A stretch of DNA of 64,000 bases, from NCBI RefSeq assembly GCF_020379485.1, contig NC_063445.1, forward strand, positions 57,375,422 through 57,439,421. Reading direction: 5' to 3'. Of this stretch, positions 11,124 through 22,103 are shown piece after piece (position 1 is the first letter of the stretch; each line of letters opens with the position of its first letter). The stretch is from Brassica napus (Eukaryota; Streptophyta; Magnoliopsida; Brassicales; Brassicaceae). Under the pieces are notes generated by a model, which saw only the letters and a program-made list of their open reading frames with translations, had not been told where the DNA came from and made no database searches. A program made the position numbers and the translations under genes.

Positions 11124-14100
11124 ATGGCGGGAAACGGAAACACTGACGGAGAATTCAGTTTCTCGGCTGCGGCTGCGCGTGATGCGCTTCCTAGGATCAC
11201 CACGGAGAAGGGAGCCAAGTCTACGACGTCGAGTGACGTGTGCCACGACGACACCGCGTCACGAGTCAACTTTCAGACCATCGATCAGCTCCACAGTCTC
11301 CAGAAGAAACGATCTGCACCGACCACTCCTCTCAAAGAAGGAGGTGGCGTAGTGATGGGAACCAGTGGCCCTACCACTCCTGTCTCCGGTGAGAGTATGC
11401 TTCAATCCGTCAGGTGTGTAAATTTGTTATTAATATAACCCAAGGTCCTAAAGTTTTTTAACTTTGTGATATGGAAATAAGAAATGTAATCAAGAAGTCA
11501 ACAGAAAGTTGGATCTTAATTGATATATTTATAACACACAAAATGGAAGAATAACAATATCATACGGTGTACGTGATTTATAAATCCAGTATATAATATG
11601 ACAATATGAGATATGGGAAAACAATGACACTGAACATATATAATTTGTTGATGAAACGACAGTGCATCGTTGGCTTCGTTGACGAGAGAGACAGGACCGA
11701 AGGTAATCAGAGGAGATCCGACGTCGGCGGCTAAAGTGATGGCACACGTGCCACAAACTCCTACGTCAGCTCCGGCTGCTGACGTCAGTGACAGTTCTCT
11801 GAAATTCACTCACGTCCTTCACAACCTCTCTCCCGCAGGTAACCATCCAAAACGCAGACCATCTTCATTAACAAGATTTGATTACATATTTTACAAAACA
11901 AAACGTCACATTTTGAATTTTATGGTTGCAGAATTGTACGAGCAGGCGATAAAATATGAGAAAGGATCGTTCGTGACATCGACCGGTGCGTTGGCCACTT
12001 TGTCGGGAGCCAAAACTGGTCGGTCTCCTAAAGACAAGCGTGTAGTTAAGGATGAGACAACTGCGTCCGAGCTCTGGTGGGGCAAGTAAGTCCCTCTCTA
12101 TCTTCATTTACATAATCAAAATCACCACATGAAAAATTGATAAGAGGTTGTGGCTTTATTTTGTTCCCTTATAATATAGATTGTAAAATTTTCAACAGTA
12201 GCTTTAGTTTTTATTGTAGATCTATATCAATAACTTTTAAAGCACTAAATATAAAGTTCTCTAAACATGTTTTATTACAGAAACATACATTAAACTATGA
12301 TATAATTTATTTTTAACATATGTTGACTTTTACATTATATTACATTATTTTTAACAGAGGATCACCAAATATCGAAATGGATGAACAAAGTTTTTTGGTG
12401 AACCGAGAAAGAGCTGTTGATTACTTGAACTCTTTGGACAAGGTAACTCAAACAAACATCAAAGACTGCATGTAGTTAAAAAATTATTTGCACTATTAGG
12501 GATAAATACAAACATTTATTTGGTTATATTTATATTATATCGTCAGGTGTTTGTGAATGATCAATACCTAAACTGGGACCCAGAGAACAGAATCAAAGTC
12601 AGAATAGTATCAGCAAGAGCTTACCATTCACTTTTCATGCACAACATGTGTATCCGTCCAACAGCTGAAGAGCTAGAGAATTTCGGGACACCTGATTTCA
12701 CGATCTACAACGCTGGAAAATTCCCATGTAACCGTTTCACCCATTACATGACATCATCGACAAGTGTCGACATAAACCTAGGAAGAAGAGAGATGGTGAT
12801 TCTAGGGACACAATATGCTGGAGAAATGAAGAAAGGACTTTTCGGTGTGATGCATTATCTGATGCCTAAGAGAAAGATTTTGTCTCTTCACTCTGGTTGC
12901 AACATGGGCAAAGAAGGCGATGTTGCTCTTTTTTTTGGTTTATCTGGAACCGGAAAAACTACGTTGTCGACAGATCATAACCGATATTTGATTGGAGATG
13001 ATGAGCACTGTTGGAGTGAGACTGGAGTCTCGAACATCGAAGGTGGTTGTTACGCGAAATGCATTGATTTATCGAGGGAGAAAGAGCCTGATATCTGGAA
13101 CGCTATCAAATTCGGAACTGGTATGTACATCATTAAAACAAAAACTCTTTTGCCCTAACGTATAACTCACGTTTCGCATTTTGGGGACAGTTTTGGAGAA
13201 TGTTGTGTTTGATGAGCACACAAGAGAAGTGGATTATACAGACAAATCAGTGACGGAGAACACACGTGCGGCTTATCCTATTGAGTACATCCCTAACTCA
13301 AAGATACCGTGCGTTGGACCACACCCTAAGAACGTGATCTTATTGGCTTGTGACGCTTTTGGTGTGCTGCCGCCAGTTAGCAAGCTGGATCTTGCTCAGA
13401 CTATGTATCATTTCATCAGTGGATACACTGCTCTCGTAAGTCTTCTATCATCATATAACACACAGCCAGATACGACTTTCAGGTTGATGAGCAACGAATC
13501 TGTGGTTTTGTAGGTTGCGGGAACAGAGGAAGGAGTTAAGGAGCCAAGAGCGACTTTCTCGGCTTGTTTTGGTGCTGCTTTCATTATGCTTCACCCAACC
13601 AAATATGCAGCTATGTTAGCCGAGAAAATGAAAGCTCAAGGAGCCACCGGTTGGCTTGTTAACACCGGCTGGTCTGGTGGAAGGTACAACCCATCCATCT
13701 CTACTTCAAGCTCTCAGAAAACCACAAAAAAACATGTGTCATTGTTATAACTTTGAAATGTTGATAATTTTGCAGCTATGGATCTGGAAGTCGAATCAAG
13801 TTGGCGTATACAAGAAAGATTATTGATGCTATACATTCGGGTAGTCTCTTGAATGCAACTTATCAGAAAACTGAGATTTTTGGTTTGGAGATTCCAAATG
13901 AAGTTGAAGGAGTGCCTTCTGAGATTTTGGAGCCTATGAATGCAGTAAGTTCTAGAGAGATTAACTTTATATTTTATTTAACATGAGTCAGAATAAACCC
14001 CATATATTGTAAAAACTATGAAAATTGACATTATTCGGTTATGTGTGTTTTGGTGCAGTGGGAAGACAAAGTGGCTTATAAGGACACATTGTTGAAGTTG

Positions 14101-14202
14101 GCTGGTTTGTTTAGAAACAATTTTGAGACATTCACAAGTCATAAGATCGGAGAAGATGGAAAGTTGACTGAAGAGATTCTTGCAGCTGGTCCAAACTTCT
14201 AA
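11124..14202 (+). CDS. PCK2: Phosphoenolpyruvate carboxykinase (ATP)
   Basis: Nine exons: 11124-11413, 11663-11838, 11932-12085, 12358-12442, 12547-13120, 13191-13435, 13514-13683, 13776-13944, 14059-14202. All introns are GT-AG and frames join cleanly to 668 aa, close to the usual plant length. It converts oxaloacetate and ATP to PEP, CO2 and ADP in the cytosol. This is the first step of gluconeogenesis from lipid- and amino-acid-derived acids in seedlings. The P-loop (kinase-1a) GLSGTGKT is at residues 366-373 and the kinase-2 IGDDEHCW begins at about 384. The divergent N-terminal 100 residues include the plant-specific [13 protein letters not shown] segment. Its neighbours (WAVH2-like, MYB68-like, ACS5-like) favour PCK2 over PCK1. 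The gene looks functional. Its last intron end, last exon and 3' flank are duplicated immediately downstream. Confidence 0.97.
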
Positions 14203-15366
14203 AGTGATGAAGATTATGATGATGAACCAATAATGTTTTCAAAAAGTACAACAACATAAAAAATAAAGTGAATAAAGGAGAGAGTCCACGAATTTCAAGA
14301 AAACTCCATTTGATTATCGGTCATATTTTTTCCAATTGAAATTCTTTTCATGAATGTTTGTTTACTTACAAAATAAGTTTACATGCTCTGTTCAACCAAA
14401 CTAATCTAAGTATCATTTCTTCACATAGTTGCAATGGTAGCAAGTATTTTTTTGGTTCTTGTATTGTTGATCTAGGTTTCTTGGGATTTATCTTGGATTC
14501 AAATAGCTGCAAAGGTAGCAATTATGAAGTGTGTATGTAAACAATGATTGGTTTTCAACTTTTGAGTTAAATGTAAGAAACTGAAACAGTGAAACCTATC
14601 ATTCACATGCAAAATATCTATAAATCAAAAGTCTTCAATGTTTTTCTGATGAGATCGTTTCCTAACTTTATATTTTATTTAACATGAGTCAGAATAAACC
14701 CCATATATTGTAAAAACTATGAAAATTGACATTATTCGGTTATGTGTGTTTTGGTGCAGTGGGAAGACAAAGTGGCTTATAAGGACACATTGTTGAAGTT
14801 GGCTGGTTTGTTTAGAAACAATTTTGAGACATTCACAAGTCATAAGATCGGAGAAGATGGAAAGTTGACTGAAGAGATTCTTGCAGCTGGTCCAAACTTC
14901 TAAAGTGATGAAGATTATGATGATGAACCAATAATGTTTTCAAAAAGTACAACAACATAAAAAATAAAGTGAATAAAGGAGAGAGTCCACGAATTTCAAG
15001 AAAACTCCATTTGATTATCGGTCATATTTTTTCCAATTGAAATTCTTTTCATGAATGTTTGTTTACTTACAAAATAAGTTTACATGCTCTGTTCAACCAA
15101 ACTAATCTAAGTATCATTTCTTCACATAGTTGCAATGGTAGCAAGTATTTTTTTGGTTCTTGTATTGTTGATCTAGGTTTCTTGGGATTTATCTTGGATT
15201 CAAATAGCTGCAAAGGTAGCAATTATGAAGTGTTTATGTAAACAATGATTGGTTTTCAACTTTTGAGTTAAATGTAAGAAACTGAAACAGTGAAACCTAT
15301 CATCCACATGCAAAATATCTATAAATCAAAAGTCTTCAATGTTTTTCTGATGAGATCGTTTCCTAA
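13962..15366 (+). repeat. 701 bp tandem duplication covering PCK2 terminal exon and 3' flank
   Basis: The stretch from within the last intron through exon 9, 3' UTR and downstream sequence occurs twice, offset by exactly 701 bp (copy 1 about 13962-14662, copy 2 about 14663-15366). I saw two substitutions (in GAAGTGTGTATG and in ATTCACATGC). The junction shares TAA. A recent event. Confidence 0.95.
14760..14903 (+). pseudogene. Duplicate terminal exon (exon 9) of PCK2
   Basis: This copy of exon 9 keeps the full 47 codons and stop, plus the upstream intron end with its GTGCAG acceptor. It has no exons of its own upstream. It could serve as an alternative last exon spliced from the exon 8 donor at 13944, giving the same protein with a different mRNA end, or it may be a silent duplicate. 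AATAAA-like motifs follow the stop in both copies. Confidence 0.85.
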
Positions 15367-15649
15367 GAGCATGCGCAACGGTGAGACTCATTGGAGTTTT
15401 TAGCGACAAGGACATTTCGGATTAATCCTGGATATTTTGGATTTTTATTAAAAAAAAAAAAAAAAGATGACCATTCACGGACCGCCACGTAGTCGTGGGG
15501 ACCCGCAAATAGTGCAAGGATTCACTAAGAAATAATCCTTATTTAGAAATTTTAAGGGTTGAATCCTTAGCTTTTGGTGGAGTCCACTGATTATTTAATT
15601 ATTTTTTCTCTAAGGACTCTCACTTAAGGATTCCCGTTGCGCATGCTCT
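15367..15649. mobile_element. MITE with 15-16 bp terminal inverted repeats
   Basis: Starts AGAGCATGCGCAACGG and ends CCGTTGCGCATGCTCT, perfect inverted repeats. It is about 283 bp, with an internal GGACCGCCACGT motif also seen in the MITE near 27.3 kb (GGATCGCCACGT). It abuts the end of the PCK2 3' duplication. I could not find a clean target duplication, possibly because the duplication altered the left flank. Confidence 0.8.
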
Positions 15650-15842
15650 GACTCTTTTCCCAATTAATGAAGCAATCTCTAGTCTATAAGATGCATTTAT
15701 GATTTCTGCATCATAAATATAAACCACACCAACTTGTATTTATCTGGTTTCATTTGGGTGTTTACGTCTATTTGTATAGATTTGTATTGAAATTTTTGGG
15801 TCAAGCATACAAAACTGTTGCTATCATAATGTTTGCTTCCAT

Positions 15843-15890
15843 CTGAGCAGCAAGGTTTTTTTTTTGAACACCACTGAGCAGCAAGGTTTT
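15843..15890 (-). mobile_element. Retroposon-tail micro-insertion
   Basis: The 17 bp CTGAGCAGCAAGGTTTT at 15843-15859 and 15874-15890 flanks a 14 bp insert that reads TGGTGTTC(A)6 on the - strand. Confidence 0.65.
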
Positions 15891-16478
15891 GATCAAAAGG
15901 TTCAAGTATGAGACGACACAGCACCTTATGCATGGTAACATATAACAGATGGCTATTGTACTAAATTTTGATTTAGTTTACTGGTTAAGTTTGTAAGTAC
16001 TGATAATGAATGATCCTACATTTCCTTTAGCAATTAGTAGGCAATGTGTTTCAGTTATGAAATGTACAACTTCTTGTTTTGTTAATTGTATATTGCCGGT
16101 TTGATTGTATATTTGATGTTTTGTTTATTGTGTGTTAAGGGTTTGTTTGAAGGTCTAAAGCTTACAGAAAACAAGATGGTAGTATCTTCTCTTCCATCTA
16201 GTCTTGTTAAGACTATAGTTTGCGAAAAAAATCTCTCTTATCAGTATTTAATTTTGAATTGTATTTTTCTTTAAACTAAATTTTAATTTTGAATTGTTTT
16301 GTCTATGAAATGTATGAAGATGATGTGGCTAACATCAGAAAGGCCAAGGATTGAAACCAAATAACGTGTGAAATAAGTGAACAAATCCGCATTGAATATT
16401 TGCGGGTTTTTTTGCTTAATGAGTGACAGCTTAATTCTACTTTACAAGTTGGCGTTTACTGAATATACTAATTACTGC

Positions 16479-16724
16479 TCCCTCTGTTTTTAAAAGATAC
16501 ATATTCTATACTTTTTACATATATTAAGAAAACTCATTAAATATGCATTGTTTTTTGTGAATAACAATTTTTCATAATTTTTAGCCAATAGAAATTCAAT
16601 AAACACTATTAATTTTTTTTGAAACTTACAATTTTTCATAAAATCATACTTTGAAAAAGTAAAAAATGTATCTTTTCGAAATTTTTTTTTTCCAGAACAT
16701 ACATCTTTTATGAACGAAGGGAGT
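16479..16724. mobile_element. Stowaway-like MITE (CTCCCT ends)
   Basis: Left end CTCCCTCTGTTTTTAAAAG and right end CTTTTATGAACGAAGGGAG form imperfect inverted repeats. The interior is AT-rich with repeated CAATTTTTCATAA words and no coding capacity. Boundaries are approximate by a few bases. Confidence 0.65.
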
Positions 16725-17451
16725 ATTGTTTAATACTACCAAAATAAGTATAATCTAAACTCCACTATCTTTGTCTTTGGACCGACACATTTCCCTCCTA
16801 ATCCTGTTCAAACCTAAAAATTACCAATTCATGAAATCAACTCCTAATCCAATTGTGTGTTTATGAGTTTTTTTTTCTGAAATTTATTGGGAGTAAAAAT
16901 TTCAAATGCTATATACAGATATACTTGTGGAAGATCTTATCAAACACATTAAGCTTCTAGCGACATGAGGAAACGTTGAACTTTATGCAAAAGGATGTCA
17001 TGATTATCTCATGATTACGATACAACAACATGTTTTATGGAGTATTTAATTATTATTAGATTAGTCATTAGTGTAACAAAAAGAGGGTGTACACTTGTCA
17101 TGAGAGTCTTATCATAGAAGTAGGATTCACCTTCTTTTGCATAGAATACTTCCAGAAAGTAAATGAATCCTAAAAAGTACCATCAGGGAAAGAGAAGATA
17201 AAATCATGGAAGAAAGAAAGATGCCTTGAGATATATATTTCGATCAAAAAAAAATATATTGTCGTGATCTTCCTCTTCTGTGTCTTTACCTGCTGTTTGA
17301 CAATTATTTTCCACCTCTTTTCACTATTTTTACTGTTAAGTAGATCATTCAATTTTAGTCAATCTTGTATGTGTTATCATCAAAAATATTTTCTAGATGG
17401 ATTTCATTTATTAAGATAATTACTTAAATCAAATTAGAATGCATATGATAT

Positions 17452-17531
17452 AATCATGGATGGATTTCGCAGATCCTTGAATACTAGGTTGAAAAAAAAA
17501 ATCATGGATGGATTTCGCAGATTCTTGAATA
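17452..17531 (+). mobile_element. Tail micro-insertion with unusually long duplication
   Basis: A 32 bp direct repeat (17452-17483 and 17500-17531, one mismatch) flanks a 16 bp insert, CTAGGTTG(A)8. The layout matches the other tail insertions but the duplication is about twice the usual length. Confidence 0.6.
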
Positions 17532-17560
17532 GGGTCCTTTCATAGCTTGAAAACGAAATC

Positions 17561-17605
17561 ATAGACATGATTTTTTTTTTCTTTGATAAAAATAGACATG
17601 ATTTT
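17561..17605 (-). mobile_element. Retroposon-tail micro-insertion
   Basis: ATAGACATGATTTT (14 bp) at 17561-17574 and 17592-17605 flanks an insert reading TTTTATCAAAG(A)6 on the - strand. Confidence 0.6.
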
Positions 17606-17808
17606 AGAATATCAAATCCAATATATTTTTTAGTTCGCTAAAAATCGGCTCATTCAGCAGTACGTCTTAACTCCTAACTTAAAGCAAACCACATTATTAA
17701 TATATGTTTTTAACATAATTACTGATATATGTTTAACACAAAAGTTTTGGTTATTATTGAAATTTTAAGACACTAAAAAGAACCGTAGGCTTCATTGAGC
17801 AAAAAAAA

Positions 17809-17830
17809 AGGGAGGGGGGGGAGGGGGGGG
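17809..17830 (+). repeat. G-rich tract
   Basis: Runs of G separated by single A residues follow an A-run. Four or more G-runs within about 22 bp give G-quadruplex potential on the + strand. Confidence 0.6.
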
Positions 17831-18596
17831 ATTGAATTAGCGTAAATGTCATATATAAGCATAGGAAATTTGGAAAAGAAGGGATGGCCTACGCTGCAAG
17901 ACCAATTCCTGTTTCCTACTAGTGTTGTTGAAATCTGAATACAATTTTTATTTTATTTTTATCACCCTTAGCTTCAAAGTTCAGACTTTATTTAACCTTT
18001 CCATAAAAAAAGATATTTTACCCATGATGGTACATATTTTATTTCACAAATGCATATAAACACAGTGAATAATACCTCAATAATTTGAAGACTTTATATT
18101 TCCAAGTGCTTTGACTTTTAACCCTTTAGTAACCATCACAAGTCAAGTCAAAAAAAAATTGTTTCCTCTAGAAGCTTTGGCTCATTTAAACTTGAAAAAT
18201 GAACCCATTCAAAGTTACATTTCAAATCTTATTTGTTTGTTTATGAGTATTCAATAATAATATTTCACTTGTTTTGCAATATACTAAATTATTATAAACA
18301 ATACATCCAAATTGACCGATATTTATTTTACATAAAAGATTAGGAGAAAAAACAATATTAACCATATACGTTTGTATAAGAACGTCCAAAATTGTGACGA
18401 CACTTAATAAGAGACTGTGGGTTTTCTTGTTCCTTAATCTCAGCTGCCGTGGAAAATGTGTTAATTAGTAAATTACTATTAAGTAATGCTATGTTCTTAA
18501 CATACCTATCAAATCTTTGATTAAAATTTAATTATGGGTCCATGAGACAGTCGTCATTATTAGGTTCAGTAGCTATACTGCATGATTACTAATTAA

Positions 18597-18745
18597 GTAG
18601 CTATATTTTTATAAGAATTAAACAAATCTATCAATATATCACCACTTTTCAGTTCAAAAAAAAAAAAAAATATATATATATATATCACCACTTCATTATA
18701 TATTACCGTTTAGCTATATTTCTATAAGAATTAAACAAATAGATC
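18597..18745 (+). repeat. Imperfect direct duplication of about 35 bp
   Basis: AGCTATATTTTTATAAGAAT and its continuation through AAACAAAT at about 18598-18628 recurs near 18712-18742 with one substitution. The intervening DNA carries a tail micro-insertion. Confidence 0.5.
18634..18693 (+). mobile_element. Retroposon-tail micro-insertion
   Basis: ATATATCACCACTT at 18634-18647 and 18680-18693 flanks TTCAGTTC(A)15 followed by a TA run. The TA run makes the right boundary uncertain. Confidence 0.55.
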
Positions 18746-20113
18746 GAACAAATCTATATATACATATATTTTGTGTTAAAAAATGTTCATCTTATAATGC
18801 CTTTAAAATTCGTTAGATGTAATTTTTCTCCGAGGGTTGGCAAAGTTTTGTTCACCAACCATAACGGAATTCCCTCTCACAAAATTCCGATATCTCTGTT
18901 ATACCTTTCATTTCATCTCTTTTGGTACATATCAATAACTCATATCCTTTTCAAAAGGGTAATATTATATTAACAAGTGATTCATCGATCACGCACCAAA
19001 TCCTATATATGTTTGGTGATGATTTTGGACATTTAATTTCATGGATTTGATTATTTATCTTCAATATTTTGGTATACTATAGATAAGTTGTTTGTATGTA
19101 TCAAAGAGCGTTTAGTTACAATTAATTAGCGAACAGCAAAGGACGTTATACGATGCTACTCTTTTGTTAAATCCACGCTTAATTAGTTTTGATCTAAGAA
19201 AACTTTGTATGCCAAAAGTTTTTTTTATTGGTAACGACGATGGTCTACATCCTTTATCGAACTTCAAATAGGCGATACATGATACCAGTGTTCTCATATA
19301 TTATTTTCTTGAGAACTATTAATATATATTTTGATCAGTGAGCTGTTGTTCAATACGAGTTTCTGTATATTTATATTTTCTAGATGGTTCACACATTTCC
19401 ATCACCAAACATTCGAAGTATTTGTCTCTATCTCGATAAGTATATACTCCTCTGTACTATATAGACTACAACATCAATTACTAAAAATATATTAATAATA
19501 TATATAATCTTACGTACTACGTACAAGTCTCATTTAGTCATTAATTGGTTCAAAATTTTGAAAATATTGAATTATTTTGTTACTCTTCATGACCAAGTCT
19601 ATCACGTGCATGTAATAAAAAGTACACATAAAAGCATTATTATCCAGGATTTCAATAATGCTCTAATCGGTCTTTCTTCTTATTCGTAAGCTGCCATGCA
19701 AGTGGGCCTTCAAGCTTCCGTGAAGTCTTATGTAATAATTACATACACACGCACACACGCACACACGCTATATATAAGTATGTATGTATATGCATATTAA
19801 TTAATCCATATGTAACTCCATTATAATCAAATCGAAGGTATTTGTGATTTTGCATGCCATTTACTATTTATGTTAATCATACTCCTAAACCGCAGATCAA
19901 AGACTAATTATAAAATCCACTACTCGCTAGGACATGAATCATGAGGAAAACCTATATATAGCGTGTAATATCTAATGATATGCTTGTTTCTCGACAAAAA
20001 AAGTGTGTAGTATCATGCATACAATAATCATACATGTTTAAGCGTACATTTACTAGCAACACAGAATGGCGGATAAAATATAATTATAATAACTAACTGC
20101 AAAAACTCTACAG

Positions 20114-21368
20114 TGATAACACAACGATTTTTTTTTTTTTTGATCAAACCATACTTCCATTATACTGAAACGAGTTTAAACTCCATTACAGGAGTATACA
20201 ACAAGGCCATAGCAAGCCAAACAGACAAACAAACTGACTGAAAAATAGAGAGATAGCTTAAGAAAACAACTTACAAAAGAAGACCATAAAAAGTGTATAA
20301 CAACAATTTCATAGGCTTTTTGACAAATTGCATCCAGTGTAACCCAAAGGGTCACAATCACTGCCTCAAAGGCAGAGAAATGCACTAGCTGGGAAGAAAA
20401 TCCTTGCAATACCAGCAATGCTTGTTCATCCAATTCGCTCCATACATGAGGAAATATTGGGAAAATAGATTGCTCCAGACAGGAAACACCCAAGAGAAAA
20501 GTACTCGTCTCAACCGGCTTCAACAGAAGGAATATCATAGATAGTGTTTCTTCAATCTGCCACCAAGAAGAAACACACACTAACATAGCACAAAGAGCCA
20601 GATTGAACACAAGAAACAAACTGCATACTGCAGTAGAGATTGGCACTGAGGCCATATAGATGCTACTAACGAGCACAAGAGTAGAACCTAAGGAGAAAGA
20701 CTCCATCGGAACATCACAAATTAATACCAGGAGCCGCATATCCAGTGCCTCCCATACAACCCATGTTTCATACCATTCAACAGAATAATGAACCGAGAGT
20801 GAAGCGCAGAGGCAAACCTGGAAGAGAACATCAGGACATGATCGAAAAGGAGACCACACTGTGCGCCGGTGGTATAACAAACTGCATCCAGCAGTACATA
20901 GACGCCCTGAGACGAAAGATGAGACACCAACAGACAAGTGATGAGTGTCTCCGCCTCTCATCTTACTCGTCAAAATTGGCGAATGAGATTCCAGATCTTG
21001 GATTTTGGGAAACGCATGGGATGAAAGGCTGGCGGCGGCGTTGAGGAAACGAAACAGAGCGAGAACAGAGGAAGCGTCGGGAGGGTCTGGTGGGTCCGGC
21101 GGAATGGTGGGAGAGAGAGATTCAAACCAAAAAAGCTTACACGGTGGTGGGTCGGGAGGAGGCCTGAAACGCGACGGAGCAGGAGCAGTCATCATCAGGA
21201 GCATTGCGGAAGAGAAGATTTGCTTCAGGAGGAGGAAGGTTGAACGGCGGAGTTGAAGCGGATGAGATCCATCAAAACGGCGTGCATAGGGAAATGGGCC
21301 TGAGAGGTTTTACCCAGGACGAAGGAAGCGTTTGGTTGTTATGAGGATTGCTTGATAACACAACGATT
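20114..21368 (-). mobile_element. Complete poly(A) retroposon with 16 bp target-site duplication
   Basis: TGATAACACAACGATT occurs at 20114-20129 and 21353-21368. The insert (20130-21352, about 1.2 kb) lies on the - strand and ends TATGGTTTGATC(A)n, visible as the T-run at 20130-20141. These are hallmarks of LINE-machinery retroposition. It has no reverse transcriptase, so it is non-autonomous or a retroposed transcript. Perfect flanking repeats and an uninterrupted ORF indicate recent insertion. Confidence 0.9.
20176..21204 (-). CDS. ORF of unknown function inside the retroposon
   Basis: An uninterrupted 342-codon frame with an ATG at 21204, about 150 bp from the element's 5' end. The stop falls about 40 bp before the poly(A). 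The first 45 residues are Pro-rich (RFRPPPDPPP, then PPDPPDPPD). The remainder is rich in Leu, Val, Ser, Phe and Cys with many hydrophobic stretches, and I recognise no catalytic motif. The PPDPPDPPD start resembles N-termini of some plant LINE ORF1-type proteins, but the rest does not. The frame may be retained by chance in a young element or may encode a real small protein. Confidence 0.4.
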   Translation of the reverse strand: MLLMMTAPAPSRFRPPPDPPPCKLFWFESLSPTIPPDPPDPPDASSVLALFRFLNAAASLSSHAFPKIQDLESHSPILTSKMRGGDTHHLSVGVSSFVSGRLCTAGCSLLYHRRTVWSPFRSCPDVLFQVCLCASLSVHYSVEWYETWVVWEALDMRLLVLICDVPMESFSLGSTLVLVSSIYMASVPISTAVCSLFLVFNLALCAMLVCVSSWWQIEETLSMIFLLLKPVETSTFLLGVSCLEQSIFPIFPHVWSELDEQALLVLQGFSSQLVHFSAFEAVIVTLWVTLDAICQKAYEIVVIHFLWSSFVSCFLKLSLYFSVSLFVCLACYGLVVYSCNGV

Positions 21369-21883
21369 AATTTCCACTATTTCAAAAAAAAAAAACTCAA
21401 AAGTGATTATAAATTTAGAACTAGATGCAACTCATACAATAAATTACAAAATATATTTCATAGTTTTCAAGTCTTGCTCTTCCATCCGGAAACTTATTCA
21501 GTAATAAACTGTTCTGAAGTTAGATGAATACAGCCTAAAATCTAGAATATAGGAAGGAAGAGACAAAAGAGTCAAAGGGTGGCGGCCGGCTAAGCAAACA
21601 TTATAATTGACGGGGTGTTTTACATATAATTGGTGGGATTTATAATTAACAAAATTTCCTTAAGACTAAATATACTTCATTAGTATTGAACTCTAGATGC
21701 TGATGCAGGAGCAAAGACAAATGAGAAAAAACATTAGTTCCCCCTTCTCTGTCATTCATTTCTAAATTCTACTAATATTTTATCACATAATTTATATCAT
21801 CAAATTTCCAATTCCATAAAGTAACTTTTATTCATTTTTAAACCCTAACTTTTGACATCTTCATCACAACTATCTCCTCCAGC
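21369..21883. other. MYB68-like upstream region
   Basis: AT-rich, no coding signal. Probable promoter of the MYB68-like gene, cut off from more distal sequence by the retroposon about 740 bp upstream of the ATG. Confidence 0.5.
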
Positions 21884-21893
21884 TATTATATAC
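21884..21893 (+). promoter_or_regulatory. Putative TATA box of MYB68-like gene
   Basis: TATTATATAC lies about 215 bp upstream of the ATG and is followed by a CT-rich, then GA-rich leader. Inferred from position and sequence only. Confidence 0.5.
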
Positions 21894-22103
21894 TCTCTCC
21901 TTTAATTTTTTCTTCATTCACATATACTTTTCTCCATTATACACATTTCCGTGTATGTATATATAAGAACCTCACATACACGCACCATCATACAAACATC
22001 CTCCTCCTCCTCTTCATCATCAACATAGTTGAGAAAGATAAAAAATAAAGAGGGAGAGAAAGAGAAAGAAACACATCAAGAACAAGAATCACGAATCAAG
22101 AAG

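Larger units (their letters stand above)
15650..20113. other. Intergenic, no gene supported
   Basis: AT-rich DNA with one MITE (about 16479-16724), four tail micro-insertions, a G-run and a small duplication. From memory, the equivalent Arabidopsis interval (PCK2 to MYB68) holds BAM1, HSL2, NFS1, XTH6 and others. I found no trace of them. Confidence 0.6.

Noticed and set aside
22029..22103. MYB68 N-terminal extension from 22029
   Set aside because: The codon is TTG, and the family start MGRAPCC at 22104 is clear.
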